From: Methanosarcina sp. ERenArc_MAG2
Lineage (GTDB): Archaea; Halobacteriota; Methanosarcinia; Methanosarcinales; Methanosarcinaceae
Assembly: GCA_023955635.1 (NCBI GenBank)
Contig: JAMXHR010000001.1
Location: forward strand, 368,990 to 432,989
Direction: 5' to 3'
Length of the DNA stretch: 64,000 bases
Part shown: positions 1 through 9,052 of the stretch, piece after piece
How the letters are laid out: the number at the start of each line of letters is the position of its first letter
Position numbering within the stretch: position 1 is the stretch's first letter
Notes under the pieces: model-generated
Seen by the model: only the letters and a program-made list of their open reading frames with translations
Told to the model about the DNA's origin: nothing
Databases searched by the model: none
Program-made: the position numbers and the translations under genes

Positions 1-1
1 T

Positions 2-862
2 ATAAGAAACGAGGCAGATGAGACTTCTCTGCAAATCCTTGCTCTTTTCAGGGACAGCATAAGTGAGATTCGCCTGAATGAGCCTGAATCCGTATCAGAC
101 TATTTCAAACCGGAGTACTCTCATTACATTGTAGTACATTCTCCCCTGGATATTCGGTTCCCTGAAAATAGAGAAGAATGGAACCTGCGTTTTTGCAGGG
201 ATGTAGGAGTTTCTATTGTAGAACTGGTTATAGCCGAAACCGGCAGAGTTTACGTAAAAGGCCTGATCGCGATTAACGGATCAAAAGTCTATGCTATTCT
301 TCCTTTTGCAACAATGGATGCGGAAAAAGCGAAGAAGGCAACGTTTCCTGAAGACCGCATGGCTCATGTGAGGGCAAAAGTGCTTCCTGCCGTGCTTCCT
401 AACATAAAAGGAGAAACGATCCTCGATATTGGCAGTGGTTTTGGAAGCCTCACTATGGAGATTGCAAAGAACAACCCGGACTCGAAGGTTTACGGGATTG
501 ACCTTCATGATTCTCTTATAGGCCAGGCGCAGATGAATGCAGAAGTTCTCGGGGTGTCTAATGTGGAGTTCAGGACCGGAAGTGCCTATGCCCTGCCTTT
601 TGAAGCCGATTCTGCAGATGTAGCTACCTGCTTTTTCATGCTTCACCACCTGGAAGACATTAAATTTGCCCTGTTTGAGATTAAGAAAGTTCTTAAAAAC
701 GGCGGCCTGTTGATAGCAGTTGAACCGCTTGCACATCAGCACCACCACGGACCTCAACTCTCGGAAGCCGGCTGGAGAGGACTTTTCGAAGATGTGGGTT
801 TTAATGTGGAAACGGAAAATCTGGAAGGGGCAGTTATCCTGAAAGCTGTAAAAAGAGAATAA
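2..862 (+). CDS. SAM-dependent methyltransferase, 5' end outside window
   Basis: The open frame runs from the first bases of the window to TAA at 862, so the first visible ATG (314) is internal or an alternative start: about 104 codons with sensible protein sequence precede it. The C-terminal half is a class I Rossmann methyltransferase, with the SAM-binding motif LDIGSGFGSL, the acidic motif YGIDLHD and the post-II motif ADVATCFFMLHHL. The N-terminal portion (RDSISEIRLNEPESVSDYF) is not a fold I recognise. Substrate is unknown. It stands alone on the plus strand, facing away from the minus-strand genes that follow. I am sure of the methyltransferase domain and fairly sure of the extension. 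Confidence 0.8.
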   Translation: MRNEADETSLQILALFRDSISEIRLNEPESVSDYFKPEYSHYIVVHSPLDIRFPENREEWNLRFCRDVGVSIVELVIAETGRVYVKGLIAINGSKVYAILPFATMDAEKAKKATFPEDRMAHVRAKVLPAVLPNIKGETILDIGSGFGSLTMEIAKNNPDSKVYGIDLHDSLIGQAQMNAEVLGVSNVEFRTGSAYALPFEADSADVATCFFMLHHLEDIKFALFEIKKVLKNGGLLIAVEPLAHQHHHGPQLSEAGWRGLFEDVGFNVETENLEGAVILKAVKRE

Positions 863-1314
863 AATCCTGTAAAAGAAGAAATCAGGACAAATTATTTTAA
901 AATGGATTGGAAGACTGTCCAGCACATGAATCTGGCTCTTGTTATCTTTCAATCCATTCTCACACTTCCTAATTTCCTGTCACGTCTCCGGCCTGCTCGA
1001 TATACCAGCTCTACAGGTATCCAAGATTAAATGCTGACATTTCCTGTTCTGTTCTCGGCTTTGACTTTAAAAATAATTATGAATAAAAATAATCGGATAA
1101 AACCCAATTTTTTAAAAAGTTTATTTTTTACTCATTTGTTCTGGAAACTACAGGAATAAACGGGTTTCTTTCGATTACATAGCGATCAAATGCAAAAAAC
1201 CTGAAGAAAAACATACCCTATTATTCAGGCATTTCAGAATTTAAGCTATATCGGAGAATTGAGACCGAGGTGGGAAGAGATACGAAAATTACAGAAATAT
1301 CCTGCTTTTTCAGT
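863..1314. other. intergenic, no feature seen
   Basis: This 450-base AT-rich stretch separates a plus-strand and a minus-strand gene. It contains T-rich tracts near 1110-1135 that could end transcription from either side. I see no convincing ORF, RNA or repeat. Confidence 0.4.
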
Positions 1315-2028
1315 CTAATTATAAAAGTTTTTAGGAAGAAACTTCAGCTGCTTCTGCTTCACCCAAAAATCTACCCATTCCCGAAGGTTTTCAGGAAGGC
1401 GTTGAAATTGCCAATCTCGTTCTTTAGCTATGGCACCTTTGACATCTGTGGGATTGGTGGCAGCAACAGCTTTAAAAGCGTAAAGAGCGGGACCAAGAGC
1501 ATGAGTGGGAACATGCGCAGTCGCCACCGCTTGCCCAGCGGCACGTGCCGCAAAGCGAGCAGCATTATCCTCTTCTTTTACTTCACGAGCAGCTGCATGA
1601 GCTGCAAGTGAAGTTCCTCGTATTACAGGCATGCTGAATTTTCCTGTATTTATCCATTCCCGGAGTGTCAGGATAGCTTCCCGGGGACGCGGGTCTTCCG
1701 GGTATTTTTCTTCGAAGAAAGGTAATACATGTTCAGCACAATCTGCCGCCCAAAGAGCCAGGGCTTTATGATCGTTTCTATTAAAGAAAATCCAAAATTC
1801 CTGATGTGTGCTCATATATCTCTTTTTGAGCTCTTCCGATATCTCCCCATCCAAAGGAGGACAGGAGCAATTCCTGGCGTGTTCAATGTGCCATTTGACT
1901 CTCTGATCCAAGGTCGGATTTTGAGGTATTTTATTTCTCAAATGCCATTCAGCATTTTGAGAACTCTCAAATTCTAAATGTGGAACTTGTTGTCCTGTTT
2001 CGTGGGAATGTGACGCAATCTCTGACAT
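1315..2028 (-). CDS. Imm-5-like putative immunity protein
   Basis: A 237-residue soluble protein. The core (about residues 78-175) contains HKALALWAADCAEHVLPFFE, then PRPREAI, RGTSLAAHAAAREV and AARAAGQAVATAHVPTHA, the helical alanine-rich pattern of the Imm-5-like family, often annotated as putative immunity protein. The C-terminus (LPENLREWVDFWVKQ) is also typical. Such proteins are assumed from gene neighbourhoods in bacteria to neutralise toxins; direct evidence is thin. No toxin gene is visible next to it, so here it is an orphan. It lies between a methyltransferase and a HAD gene with no operon partner. The family is fairly sure, the role is not. Confidence 0.65.
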   Translation of the reverse strand: MSEIASHSHETGQQVPHLEFESSQNAEWHLRNKIPQNPTLDQRVKWHIEHARNCSCPPLDGEISEELKKRYMSTHQEFWIFFNRNDHKALALWAADCAEHVLPFFEEKYPEDPRPREAILTLREWINTGKFSMPVIRGTSLAAHAAAREVKEEDNAARFAARAAGQAVATAHVPTHALGPALYAFKAVAATNPTDVKGAIAKERDWQFQRLPENLREWVDFWVKQKQLKFLPKNFYN

Positions 2029-2172
2029 CTCTGTATTATCTTGGCTATGTCACATTTTAATGTATTTATATCATCGTTTGTCAAATTCGAAATCAAAACA
2101 GCTATGCTAAATATTGCTCTGGAAGCTGAGTTAAAACCATTTTTTTCTGTTAGAGTGAAAATGGTTTTCTCT

Positions 2173-2813
2173 TTACTCGTTAAAAAGTTCTGATAAATTC
2201 TTTGCTATTTTTACATAAGGATATTGTAAAAACTCGATTTCTTTTGTTGTTCCTGTTGTCACTGCCGCAAAATCAACATTTGCTGCTAAGGCCGTTTTAG
2301 CATCTATCAGACTATCTCCAATATACAGCACATTATTCAGTTGTTCATTAAGGCTGTCAATTGCAAGTAATAATCCTTCTGGAGACGGTTTGGGGACTTT
2401 AACATCCTCGCCCCCAACAATAATATCTATTAAGTCCATGACCCTATGCATGTTTAAGGTCTCGACTATTCTAAAATGATATTTTGTGGTTACGATGCCT
2501 GTATTGAGCCCACTTTGTTTTAATCGCTGTAATGTGTTTAATGTGTCTGCATACAGCACAGTATCTTTAGACATTACTTCGTTGGCCTTTTCCCTGAACA
2601 AACTTAGAAAACGATTTATCAAAACTTCGTTTTTATTCTTTGTCAGTTGGATAAATGCTTTATCGAGTGGTAATCCGACGGTTTTTTTATACTTTCCCGG
2701 TCACACTCTTGAATATCCATCTTGCTGAAAGCGTAGTTGAAACTTGATACAATACCATTCGTTGCATCGGCCAATGTATAGTCAAAATCAAAAATGATAG
2801 TACTATATTTCAT
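2173..2813 (-). CDS. HAD-superfamily phosphatase, frameshifted
   Basis: Reading from ATG 2813, the protein begins MKYSTIIFDFDYTLAD, which carries HAD motif I (DFDYT). After about 43 codons the frame breaks in a T7 run at 2682-2688 (A7 in the sense strand); one more A restores a continuous frame into the downstream part, which holds motif II (GIVTTKY), motif III (KPSPEG) and motif IV (IGDSLIDAKTA). The restored product is about 213 residues, the size of phosphoglycolate phosphatase or PpaX-like enzymes. Substrate cannot be told. The lesion matches the homopolymer errors seen across the window, so the gene is probably intact in the organism. Confidence 0.75.
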
Positions 2814-3160
2814 CTATCCCGCCTTGAGTCCTGCCGTACTAACGTAGAATCCTACTATATTTAGCATAGAGTCCTGCTGTACTGACATAATATCTTTTCG
2901 TCCAAAAAGAAGAGTTTAATCATGGTAATGGAGTCCTTCTATTTCAGAAAATTTCTACAAAACCGATATTATCAAGCCTAAAATGCATTATTTTATTCAT
3001 AAAACAACTTCATTTTAGTTGCATAGGCCTGCAACGACTTGATAAGGTGATTTTCATAAAACCGATTGTATTTTAGCTAATTCTGTGTCAATTCCAATGG
3101 TAAATTACTGGGAATATTTGACCATATAAATAGGTTTTATGACAAAACCCATGCATCAAC
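2814..3160. other. intergenic with weak direct repeats
   Basis: About 350 AT-rich bases. A 15-base motif gagtcctgcYgtact occurs at 2826 and again at 2869, with a weaker relative near 2846, giving a spacing of roughly 21-23 bases. No ORF is supported. Confidence 0.35.
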
Positions 3161-3162
3161 TA

Positions 3163-3180
3163 AGAGCCTATCCGAAAAGT
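3163..3180. repeat. left terminal inverted repeat of IS
   Basis: Eighteen bases, agagcctatccgaaaagt, perfectly complementary to 3885-3902. Confidence 0.9.
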
Positions 3181-3212
3181 AGAATAACTAGATTTTAGGG
3201 TAATATTGATTA

Positions 3213-3897
3213 GTGGTAAGACGAACAAAAGTACAAGACTACGAGATTTCTGACGGATTTTGGAATCAAATAAAAGCATTATTCCCTCTCCCTAAACCGA
3301 AATCAGGAATGGAAAAGCTCAGGATTCTTTGAGAATATGTGGATAGCTGGTCTACTGGAGTATGATCATAAAAAAGGATTAGAGTGGGAATGGCAAGCAA
3401 TTGACGGTTCTATGACAAAAGCACCATTCGGTGGACCTGGTACCGGAGCGAATCCAACTGATCGTGGCAAAAAAGGTACAAAAAGAGTATTTTAACAGAG
3501 GGGAAAGTATGCCACTTTCGGTAACTGTTGATGGAGCAAATCGTCACGATAAAAAGCTTATAAAAGAAACTTTAGATGCCATTCTTTTTGAAAGACCTTC
3601 TCCGGATGAGGGAATTCAGAATATCTGTATGGATAAAGGATATGATTTTCCTGACATCAGACAACTGGTTAAAGAATATGGTTATACCGCTCATATCAAA
3701 AGCCGCGGAGAGGAAAATATAAGAATACAGATACCAGGTTTTAGGGCAAGAAGATGGGTTGTAGAAAGGACACATTCCTGGATAAACAGATTCAAACGGC
3801 TGCTTATAAGATGGGAAAAAAGGTTGAGAATTACCTTTCTATGCTTCAGTTAGCATGTGCATGGATGACATTTAGAGCAGCGGGACTTTTCGGATAG
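3213..3897 (+). pseudogene. IS5-family transposase, internally deleted and frameshifted
   Basis: The N-terminal piece (from GTG 3213: VRRTKVQDYEISDGFWNQI) resembles the first ORF of two-frame IS5-type transposases. It breaks at about 3325, where a stretch normally encoding a hundred or so bases seems missing, and resumes in another frame at FFENMWIAGLLEYDHKKG. The catalytic part follows: WQAIDGSMTKAPFGG (first Asp), DGANRHDKKL and MDKGYDFPD (second Asp), and VERTHSWINRFKRLL (Glu region). A further frame change in an A-rich run near 3818 leads into the usual ending LACAWMTFRAAGLFG and stop at 3897. The element should not be able to move by itself. Confidence 0.85.
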
Positions 3898-3902
3898 GCT
3901 CT
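3885..3902. repeat. right terminal inverted repeat of IS
   Basis: Eighteen bases, acttttcggataggctct, the exact reverse complement of 3163-3180. Confidence 0.9.
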
Positions 3903-3904
3903 TA

Positions 3905-4300
3905 ATCACCACCGCGCAGTCCGGCGGAGGTTTCGTCCGGATCTCTATGCAGATCCTGCAGATAACTTCACCGTCAAACAAAAACTCAGCTACGTGATGA
4001 TAGTAGACCAGGGCTGGCTCATCGGGGCCGGCATCTACGATTCACAGGAAGATTCGCTGATTGTGAGGGCGGGGACAGATCCCCGGGTAAGAGAGAGCCT
4101 GAAATTCTTGTCGGAGAGGCAATTGCGTATGCTCATAAGAACGGACAGGATGCCGCGATTGCGGAGTTCAAGGACCGGAACGGGACGTTCATCCACGGCA
4201 ATCTCTATATTTATGCCTTCGATTATAACAGAACGACCCTGGTGCCCCCCGATCAGCCTTTCTTCTCATCCCGGGAAGGTTTGCAGTATTACCAGGAGTA
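3905..4300 (+). pseudogene. remnant of a Cache-domain sensor protein
   Basis: Directly right of the IS, translated pieces in more than one frame read as a single-Cache sensory domain: SGGGFVR, then YADPADNFTVKQKLSYVMIV and DQGWLIGAGIYDSQED, then a second-domain start AIAYAHKNGQDAAIAEFKD and GTFIHGNLYIYAFDYN before a stop near 4300. Cache domains are extracellular ligand-binding parts of receptors or secreted sensors. At least two frame breaks occur (near 3941 and 4098), no start codon is visible, and the 5' end meets the IS, which suggests the insertion truncated it. The tail overlaps the end of the convergent gene at 4266. Confidence 0.65.
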
Positions 4301-5244
4301 AAACGATACATATCAGCCCAGTTTCAACCATGAAGCCTTCCACGCAAGTTACTTGAAGACCGAGTTTTCTCCCGAATAGGGCGATGTTTGTCGGAAGAGC
4401 TGTCTTTACATAACCAATCCCAAGGTGCAGTACCCGGGCAATGAAGAGTATCTCAAGACACTGAAGAATAGTTATTTGTTCCATTACGACTATTGTGCCA
4501 GCCGCCGAAAGAACGGCAATCTGACTCAAAAAGCTTGCTACAAACACAATAACTGTAGCATCCGGTAGTTGAAGGGTGTTCATGAGTGGTTGAAGAACCT
4601 CTGCTGAGTACTTTGCTAGGCCCAGATTGAGGATGATGGTGAATAAAAATGTCGTTGGAATAAGGACAAAGGCAACCTTTCCAAACTCGCAGGAGCTTTT
4701 TTTGAGTATATCTTCTGCTCTGGCTAACCACCCGTTTTCCTTTTCCTTCTTCTCTGAGCTGGAAGGTTCTACATTATCTCCATGCTCTGAAGGTTTTTTG
4801 ATAAGAACTCTCCTGCCTATTAATATTCCAATAACTGTAATGCCAGAGAAAACCAGAAGTTCTAAAACGAGGAGCGGCAGTCCAATTTTATAACCAAGTA
4901 CTGAGAGTGCAACAGGTGCTTGAAAAAATATTGCACTATGAAGCCCTTTTGGTAACTGAGCGATCAGAACTGTCACAATGACATCCCTCTCTCCAAGAAT
5001 CCGCTTATGAAAGAAGGAAGAGAGCATACCCATTCCCGACCAGGAGTTTAAAAAAAGAAGGTGAGCACAGAGGAGCACTTTTTGGAAGGTGGGCCATTTC
5101 TGTGATGGATGCCATGGGGATATTGGTGTATTCGAGATACCGGGTTGCCCTCAGGAGATTTGATAGAAAAAAGCCGATAAATATCATCGGGAGCATCATG
5201 GATAATAGTTTCATAGCTTCAGAAAAAATTAGTGAATAATCCAT
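4266..5244 (-). CDS. Gate-domain (nucleoside-recognition-like) membrane protein, frameshifted
   Basis: An integral membrane protein of about 325 residues. ATG 5244 (MDYSLIFSEAMKLL) has a good GGGAG ribosome site just upstream. The frame shifts near the T5 run at 5079-5083; a one-base change joins the N-terminal part (IFIGFFLSNLLRATRYLEY) to the rest (FHKRILGERDVIVTVLIAQ). Several hydrophobic helices follow, with a charged loop near the middle (KKPSEHGDNVEPSSSEKKEK) and GYVKTALPTNIALFGRKLGL near the end. The overall shape fits nucleoside-recognition/Gate domain proteins, whose transported molecule is usually unknown. It sits immediately downstream of an ABC importer operon in the same direction, so it may act with it. 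Family assignment is moderate. Confidence 0.55.
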
Positions 5245-5327
5245 ATCTGGTTTCTCCCGGTGGAATTGCAGTCTTAATTTAATTAATATATGGTAATTTT
5301 TTATGAAAGTATGGAAATTTGAAAGTT

Positions 5328-6243
5328 TCAACCCTCAATGACTGCCCTGCAGGCAACTTTATGGATACCACCTTTTAACTGGACCTCACTACTACGGCAC
5401 TCCTGTTTGACCATTGCGCACCTCTCCGCATATGGGCACCCTTTATCTGTGGTCTGAGATACCTCTTGGTATTCTGTCGTTTCGCGACAAAAAGATGAGG
5501 CATTAATGAGCTCCCGTGTGTAAGGGTGCAGAGGGTTATGAATCACATCATCTGTCGGGCCCTCTTCAACAATCCTGCCCCGGAGCATTACCGCAATCCG
5601 ATCACACATCCATTGTACAACTTCAATATCATGGGAGATGAGAACACAGGGTATTGAACGTTCTTTATGTATATTTTTTATCAATGTGAGAATCTGTGCC
5701 TGTACAGAAAGATCAAGGTTTGATGTGGGTTCGTCTGCAACAATCAGTTTTGGGTTGAGACTGATCGCACGGGCAATGACTATCCTCTGAATCTCACCGC
5801 CGCTTACCTCATGCGGGTAGCGATTAAGGATCTCTTCACGTATGTTCATACTCCGAATGATCTCCTGTACGGTATCTTCTATCAAATCTCTCCTCCCGGA
5901 GAGCCGCAGACCTTCCACAAGGGAATCTCCAATCCGCATCCTTGGGTTGAGCGAGGATCGTGGGTCCTGAAAGATCATCTGGAGATTTGGCCAGTATCTC
6001 TGTAGTTCTGATCCTCTGAGGCTTGTGACATCGAGATCGCCGATTTTTACTCTTCCTCCTGTTGGCTCTAACAGACGTACAAGCATCTTACCGAGGGTTG
6101 TCTTTCCACACCCACTCTCTCCCACAAGCCCGAAAATTTCATCTCTCTTTATTGAAAAGCTCACGTCCCTTACAGCATGTACTTCTGCTTTGTGTAAAAA
6201 AACCACTGGCGTAGGTCCTGGAAAGGTGTTCAACTGCAAGCAT
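5328..6243 (-). CDS. Dpp/Opp/Nik-type ABC transporter ATPase 2, frameshifted near N-terminus
   Basis: Second ATP-binding subunit of a peptide/nickel-class importer. Walker A is GLVGESGCGKTTLGKM, the signature VSGGEIQRIVIARA, Walker B LIVADEPTSNLD and the switch histidine is in LISHDIEVV. The C-terminal extension with cysteines CPYAERCAMVKQEC is the OppF/DppF-type cluster-like motif. The expected N-terminus MLAVEHLSRTYASGF starts at ATG 6243, 14 bases inside the preceding gene, and is out of frame with the body; removing one base from the seven-base run at 6196-6202 joins them. It ends the five-gene importer set. Confidence 0.85.
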
Positions 6244-7193
6244 AGTGGCACCGAACTCCTCTATTCTCTTCACGTATTTCCGGATGATGCGTTGCACACT
6301 TCTCTTTTGCATATGGACACCGAGGATGGAAACGACATCCCGTTGGGAGTTGTATCAAACTCGGGCTCATACCTGGTATCGAGGACATGCCCCTTGATGG
6401 CATCGAAAGCATCAACCCCTGTGTGTATGGGTGCCTGGGGTCATCGAGTATGTCCTGTGCAGGTCCCCTCTCGATTATTTCACCTGCATACATCACAGCA
6501 AGATTTTCACAGATTCGTGCCGCTCCGATGTCATGGGTGATCAGAAGAAGAGAACTTCCGGCAGTTATGCTATCTATCAATTTCACGGTTTTGTTCCTGA
6601 GAATCGTGTCCAACCCAGTCGTCGGCTCGTCTGCAATGAGGAGGCCTGGATTTTGTGCAATACCCATCGAGATCAAAACCCGCCTGTTCATTCCCCCGGA
6701 GAGCTGATGTGGGTATCGGTCCGACACATGCGGATCAAGTCCAACTGAATTTAGGAGATCGAAAGCCTTCCGATAGAGTTGTCTTTTATCCTGAAAACCT
6801 CCGTTTGGCTTTATTGCTCTCTGAATCTGGCCCTTAATCTTCATAAGAGGGTCAAGGGAGGAAAGTTGTTGAGGGATCAACCCGATCTCTCCCCCTGATC
6901 TTCACTATATGGTTCTGACCTATCCCAAGCAGATCTTGATTGTGAAATATTATCTCTCCGGATACTCGTGCATTGTGTGGGAGGAGTTTTAGTATGGTCT
7001 GGGCAAGCACAGACTTGCCACATCCGGATTCTCCTATAATAGCCATTCTTTCCCTTTCTTTCAGGTCAAAATCAAGGCCTTTCACTGCGTGGACCAGACC
7101 ATTAGCCGTGAGAAAGGTTGTATTCAGCTTTCTGACATGTAGAATAGGCTCTGTGCCTGTTTCATTAGTAAATTCATAAGATAAGGTATTCAT
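6230..7193 (-). CDS. Dpp/Opp/Nik-type ABC transporter ATPase 1, frameshifted
   Basis: First ATPase subunit. The N-terminal fragment from ATG 7193 contains HVRKLNTTFLTANGLVHAV and Walker A IIGESGCGKSVLAQTIL; the C-terminal fragment has the Q-loop region (LIPQQLSSLDPLM), signature LSGGMNRRVLISMGIA, Walker B LLIADEPTTGLD and LLITHDIGAA. They are split at 6886-6892, where GGAGAGATC should read as GGAGAGAGATC: two bases of an AG repeat are missing. The C-terminal CRFHPRCPYAKEKC motif is standard for the OppD/DppD class. The stop overlaps the next gene by 14 bases, which indicates translational coupling. Confidence 0.88.
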
Positions 7194-7208
7194 ATTCTCT
7201 TTTCCCGT

Positions 7209-8089
7209 TCATTGAAAATCAGTCTTCTCTATCCTCGCCGGATCAATTCTCTCTTTCAACCAGTTGCCAAGGCAGTTGAATGAGAGGACTGTAATGATGA
7301 TGCACAATCCCGGGAAGATCATCGTCTGCGGTGCAGTCTCCATGAAAGCGATACTTCCCTGAATCATCGCTCCCCACTCCGGGGTTGGGGGTTGGGCCCC
7401 GAGGCCGAGGAAGCTCAAGCCTGTGATATGAAGAATTGCGGATCCCACATCAAGTGTGGCAAGGGCAAATATCGGGGAAAGTACATTTGGGAGCACGTGT
7501 CGCCTGATGATATAGTATGAATTTCCCCCATGAGTCGAGCTCCTTTGACAAAATCCTTCTCTTTTACCTGGAGAACAGATCCACGAATAATCCGTGCATA
7601 ACTTACCCACCACATTACAGAGAGTGCGAGTACGATGTTGAAGAGTGAAGCTCCAAATAATCCGACCAGAGCTATAGAAAGGATCGTCCCCGGAAACGCC
7701 AGGAAGATATCTACAATACGCATGATGGTCTGATCAACAGTACCTCCAAAAAACCCGGCAGCCAGTCCGATGAAGGTACCTAGTACGACACCGACGGCAA
7801 CAACTGAAATGGCGGTTACCAGCGAGGTCTGTGCTCCATAGATAACCCGGCTAAGAATATCCCGACCGTGATGGTCTGTTCCAAATGGATGTTCCATATC
7901 TGGTTTTGCAAGCCGGTTATTAAGATCTACAGAATTCGGATCATATGGAGCTACTGAACTAGGAAAGATAATCATAATCGCAAAGGTGAGGAGAGCCATG
8001 CAGCTAATGATCACCTTTGTACTCATAGACGGAAACTTAATCTGGAGGTGATGACTTCCCTGTCCTTTTCCATACAAACTGTTATCCAT
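7209..8089 (-). CDS. Dpp/Opp/Nik-type ABC permease (DppC/NikC), frameshifted
   Basis: Inner membrane permease of the importer. The N-terminal half carries PDMEHPFGTDHHGRDILSRV, the hallmark of DppC/NikC permeases, followed by transmembrane helices and the EAA-loop sequence SYARIIRGSVLQVKEKDFV. The frame breaks in a five-base G run (plus strand 7525-7529); a sixth G continues smoothly as NSYYIIRRHVLPNVLSPI through GLSFLGLGAQPPTPEWGAM to the end. The start overlaps the upstream permease gene by 8 bases. The lesion is of the homopolymer kind. Confidence 0.88.
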
Positions 8090-9041
8090 TAATGTTCCCT
8101 CCCGGTTTCATCCTTGGATCGATGTACACGTAAAGAACATCAACAAAAATATTGACGATCACAAATATCAGAGCGATAAGGAGCACAAATCCTGCAATGA
8201 CAGGATAGTCCCTGCTCATTACCGATGTCAGAAGAAAGTTCCCTATTCCTGGCCATCCGAAGATTTGCTCTATAATCACCGTGCCGCCAAGAAGTGTTCC
8301 GATATCGAGCCCCGCTTGAGTGACAATAGGGACAGAAGCGTTTCGAAACGCGTGCTTCACCACAACCTCTCTCTCCTTCAGGCCTTTTGCATAGGCCTCG
8401 AAGACATAGTCTTCGGAGAGGGCGTCAAGCATGCTCTCCCGTGTTATCCTCAAAATTCTTGATATCTGGAGAAAACCGAGTGCCACTGTCGGAAGGATAA
8501 GGTGCTGTATCCCTCCATATCCGAATGAAGGGAGAATGTCCAGATGGATCGAGAATACAAGGATGAGCAGCAGTGCGAGCCAGAAAGATGGTATTGAGGT
8601 TCCCATCGACGCGATGAAGTTGCCGAATATATCAACAGAGGAACGTGGCCTCATGGCTGACAATACACCAATGCTGATGCCCACAACCAGTGAAAATGAC
8701 ATCGCTGTCACCGCAAGGATGAATGTTGCCGGAAAACGGGCAGTGAACTCTTCCAGAACAGGATCACCTGTCCGGAGGGATATGCCCAGGCTTCCGGAGA
8801 ACAGGTTTGTCATCCAGGCAGCGTACTGTTTCAAGAAAGGTTGTTCAAGCCCGTAATTGTTCATAAAAAGTAAAACTGCCTCTCTTGTCGGCTCGTTTCC
8901 GGTCTCCTGTGTTAGAATAATCTCGGCCGGATTTCCCGGTGCAAAGTACATTATCGAAAATGCGAGAATTGATGCGAGAAAGATCGTTAGAAGGGCCCAT
9001 GGCATCCTTCTTGCTAATAAGATCGGTATATCTCCGGCCAT
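8082..9041 (-). CDS. Dpp/Opp/Nik-type ABC permease (DppB/NikB)
   Basis: An intact 319-residue membrane permease. It has an N-terminal helix (LLTIFLASILAFSIMYFAPG), the typical YGLEQPFLKQYAAW and LGISLRTGDPV segments, and the EAA-loop region DYVFEAYAKGLKEREVVVKH. The C-terminal EQIFGWPGIGNFLLTSVMSR is diagnostic for DppB/NikB. It pairs with the permease downstream, overlapping it by 8 bases, and begins 11 bases after the substrate-binding protein stop. With the two ATPases and binding protein it completes one importer. Confidence 0.92.
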   Translation of the reverse strand: MAGDIPILLARRMPWALLTIFLASILAFSIMYFAPGNPAEIILTQETGNEPTREAVLLFMNNYGLEQPFLKQYAAWMTNLFSGSLGISLRTGDPVLEEFTARFPATFILAVTAMSFSLVVGISIGVLSAMRPRSSVDIFGNFIASMGTSIPSFWLALLLILVFSIHLDILPSFGYGGIQHLILPTVALGFLQISRILRITRESMLDALSEDYVFEAYAKGLKEREVVVKHAFRNASVPIVTQAGLDIGTLLGGTVIIEQIFGWPGIGNFLLTSVMSRDYPVIAGFVLLIALIFVIVNIFVDVLYVYIDPRMKPGGNING

Positions 9042-9052
9042 GATACACCCTC

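Larger units (their letters stand above)
3161..3904 (+). mobile_element. defective IS5-family insertion sequence
   Basis: The element is bounded by perfect inverted repeats: agagcctatccgaaaagt at 3163-3180 and its complement at 3885-3902, with a TA on each side (3161-3162 and 3903-3904) that fits a TA target duplication. Inside is a DDE transposase gene read left to right. The element is 744 bases, shorter than typical IS5-type elements of this kind, because the first third of the transposase has lost internal sequence. A second, gene-free copy of the same ends lies at 29782-29914. Confidence 0.85.

Noticed and set aside
281..952. Long minus-strand open frame opposite the first methyltransferase
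   Set aside because: It is the mirror of a well-supported gene, has no motif and no ribosome site.
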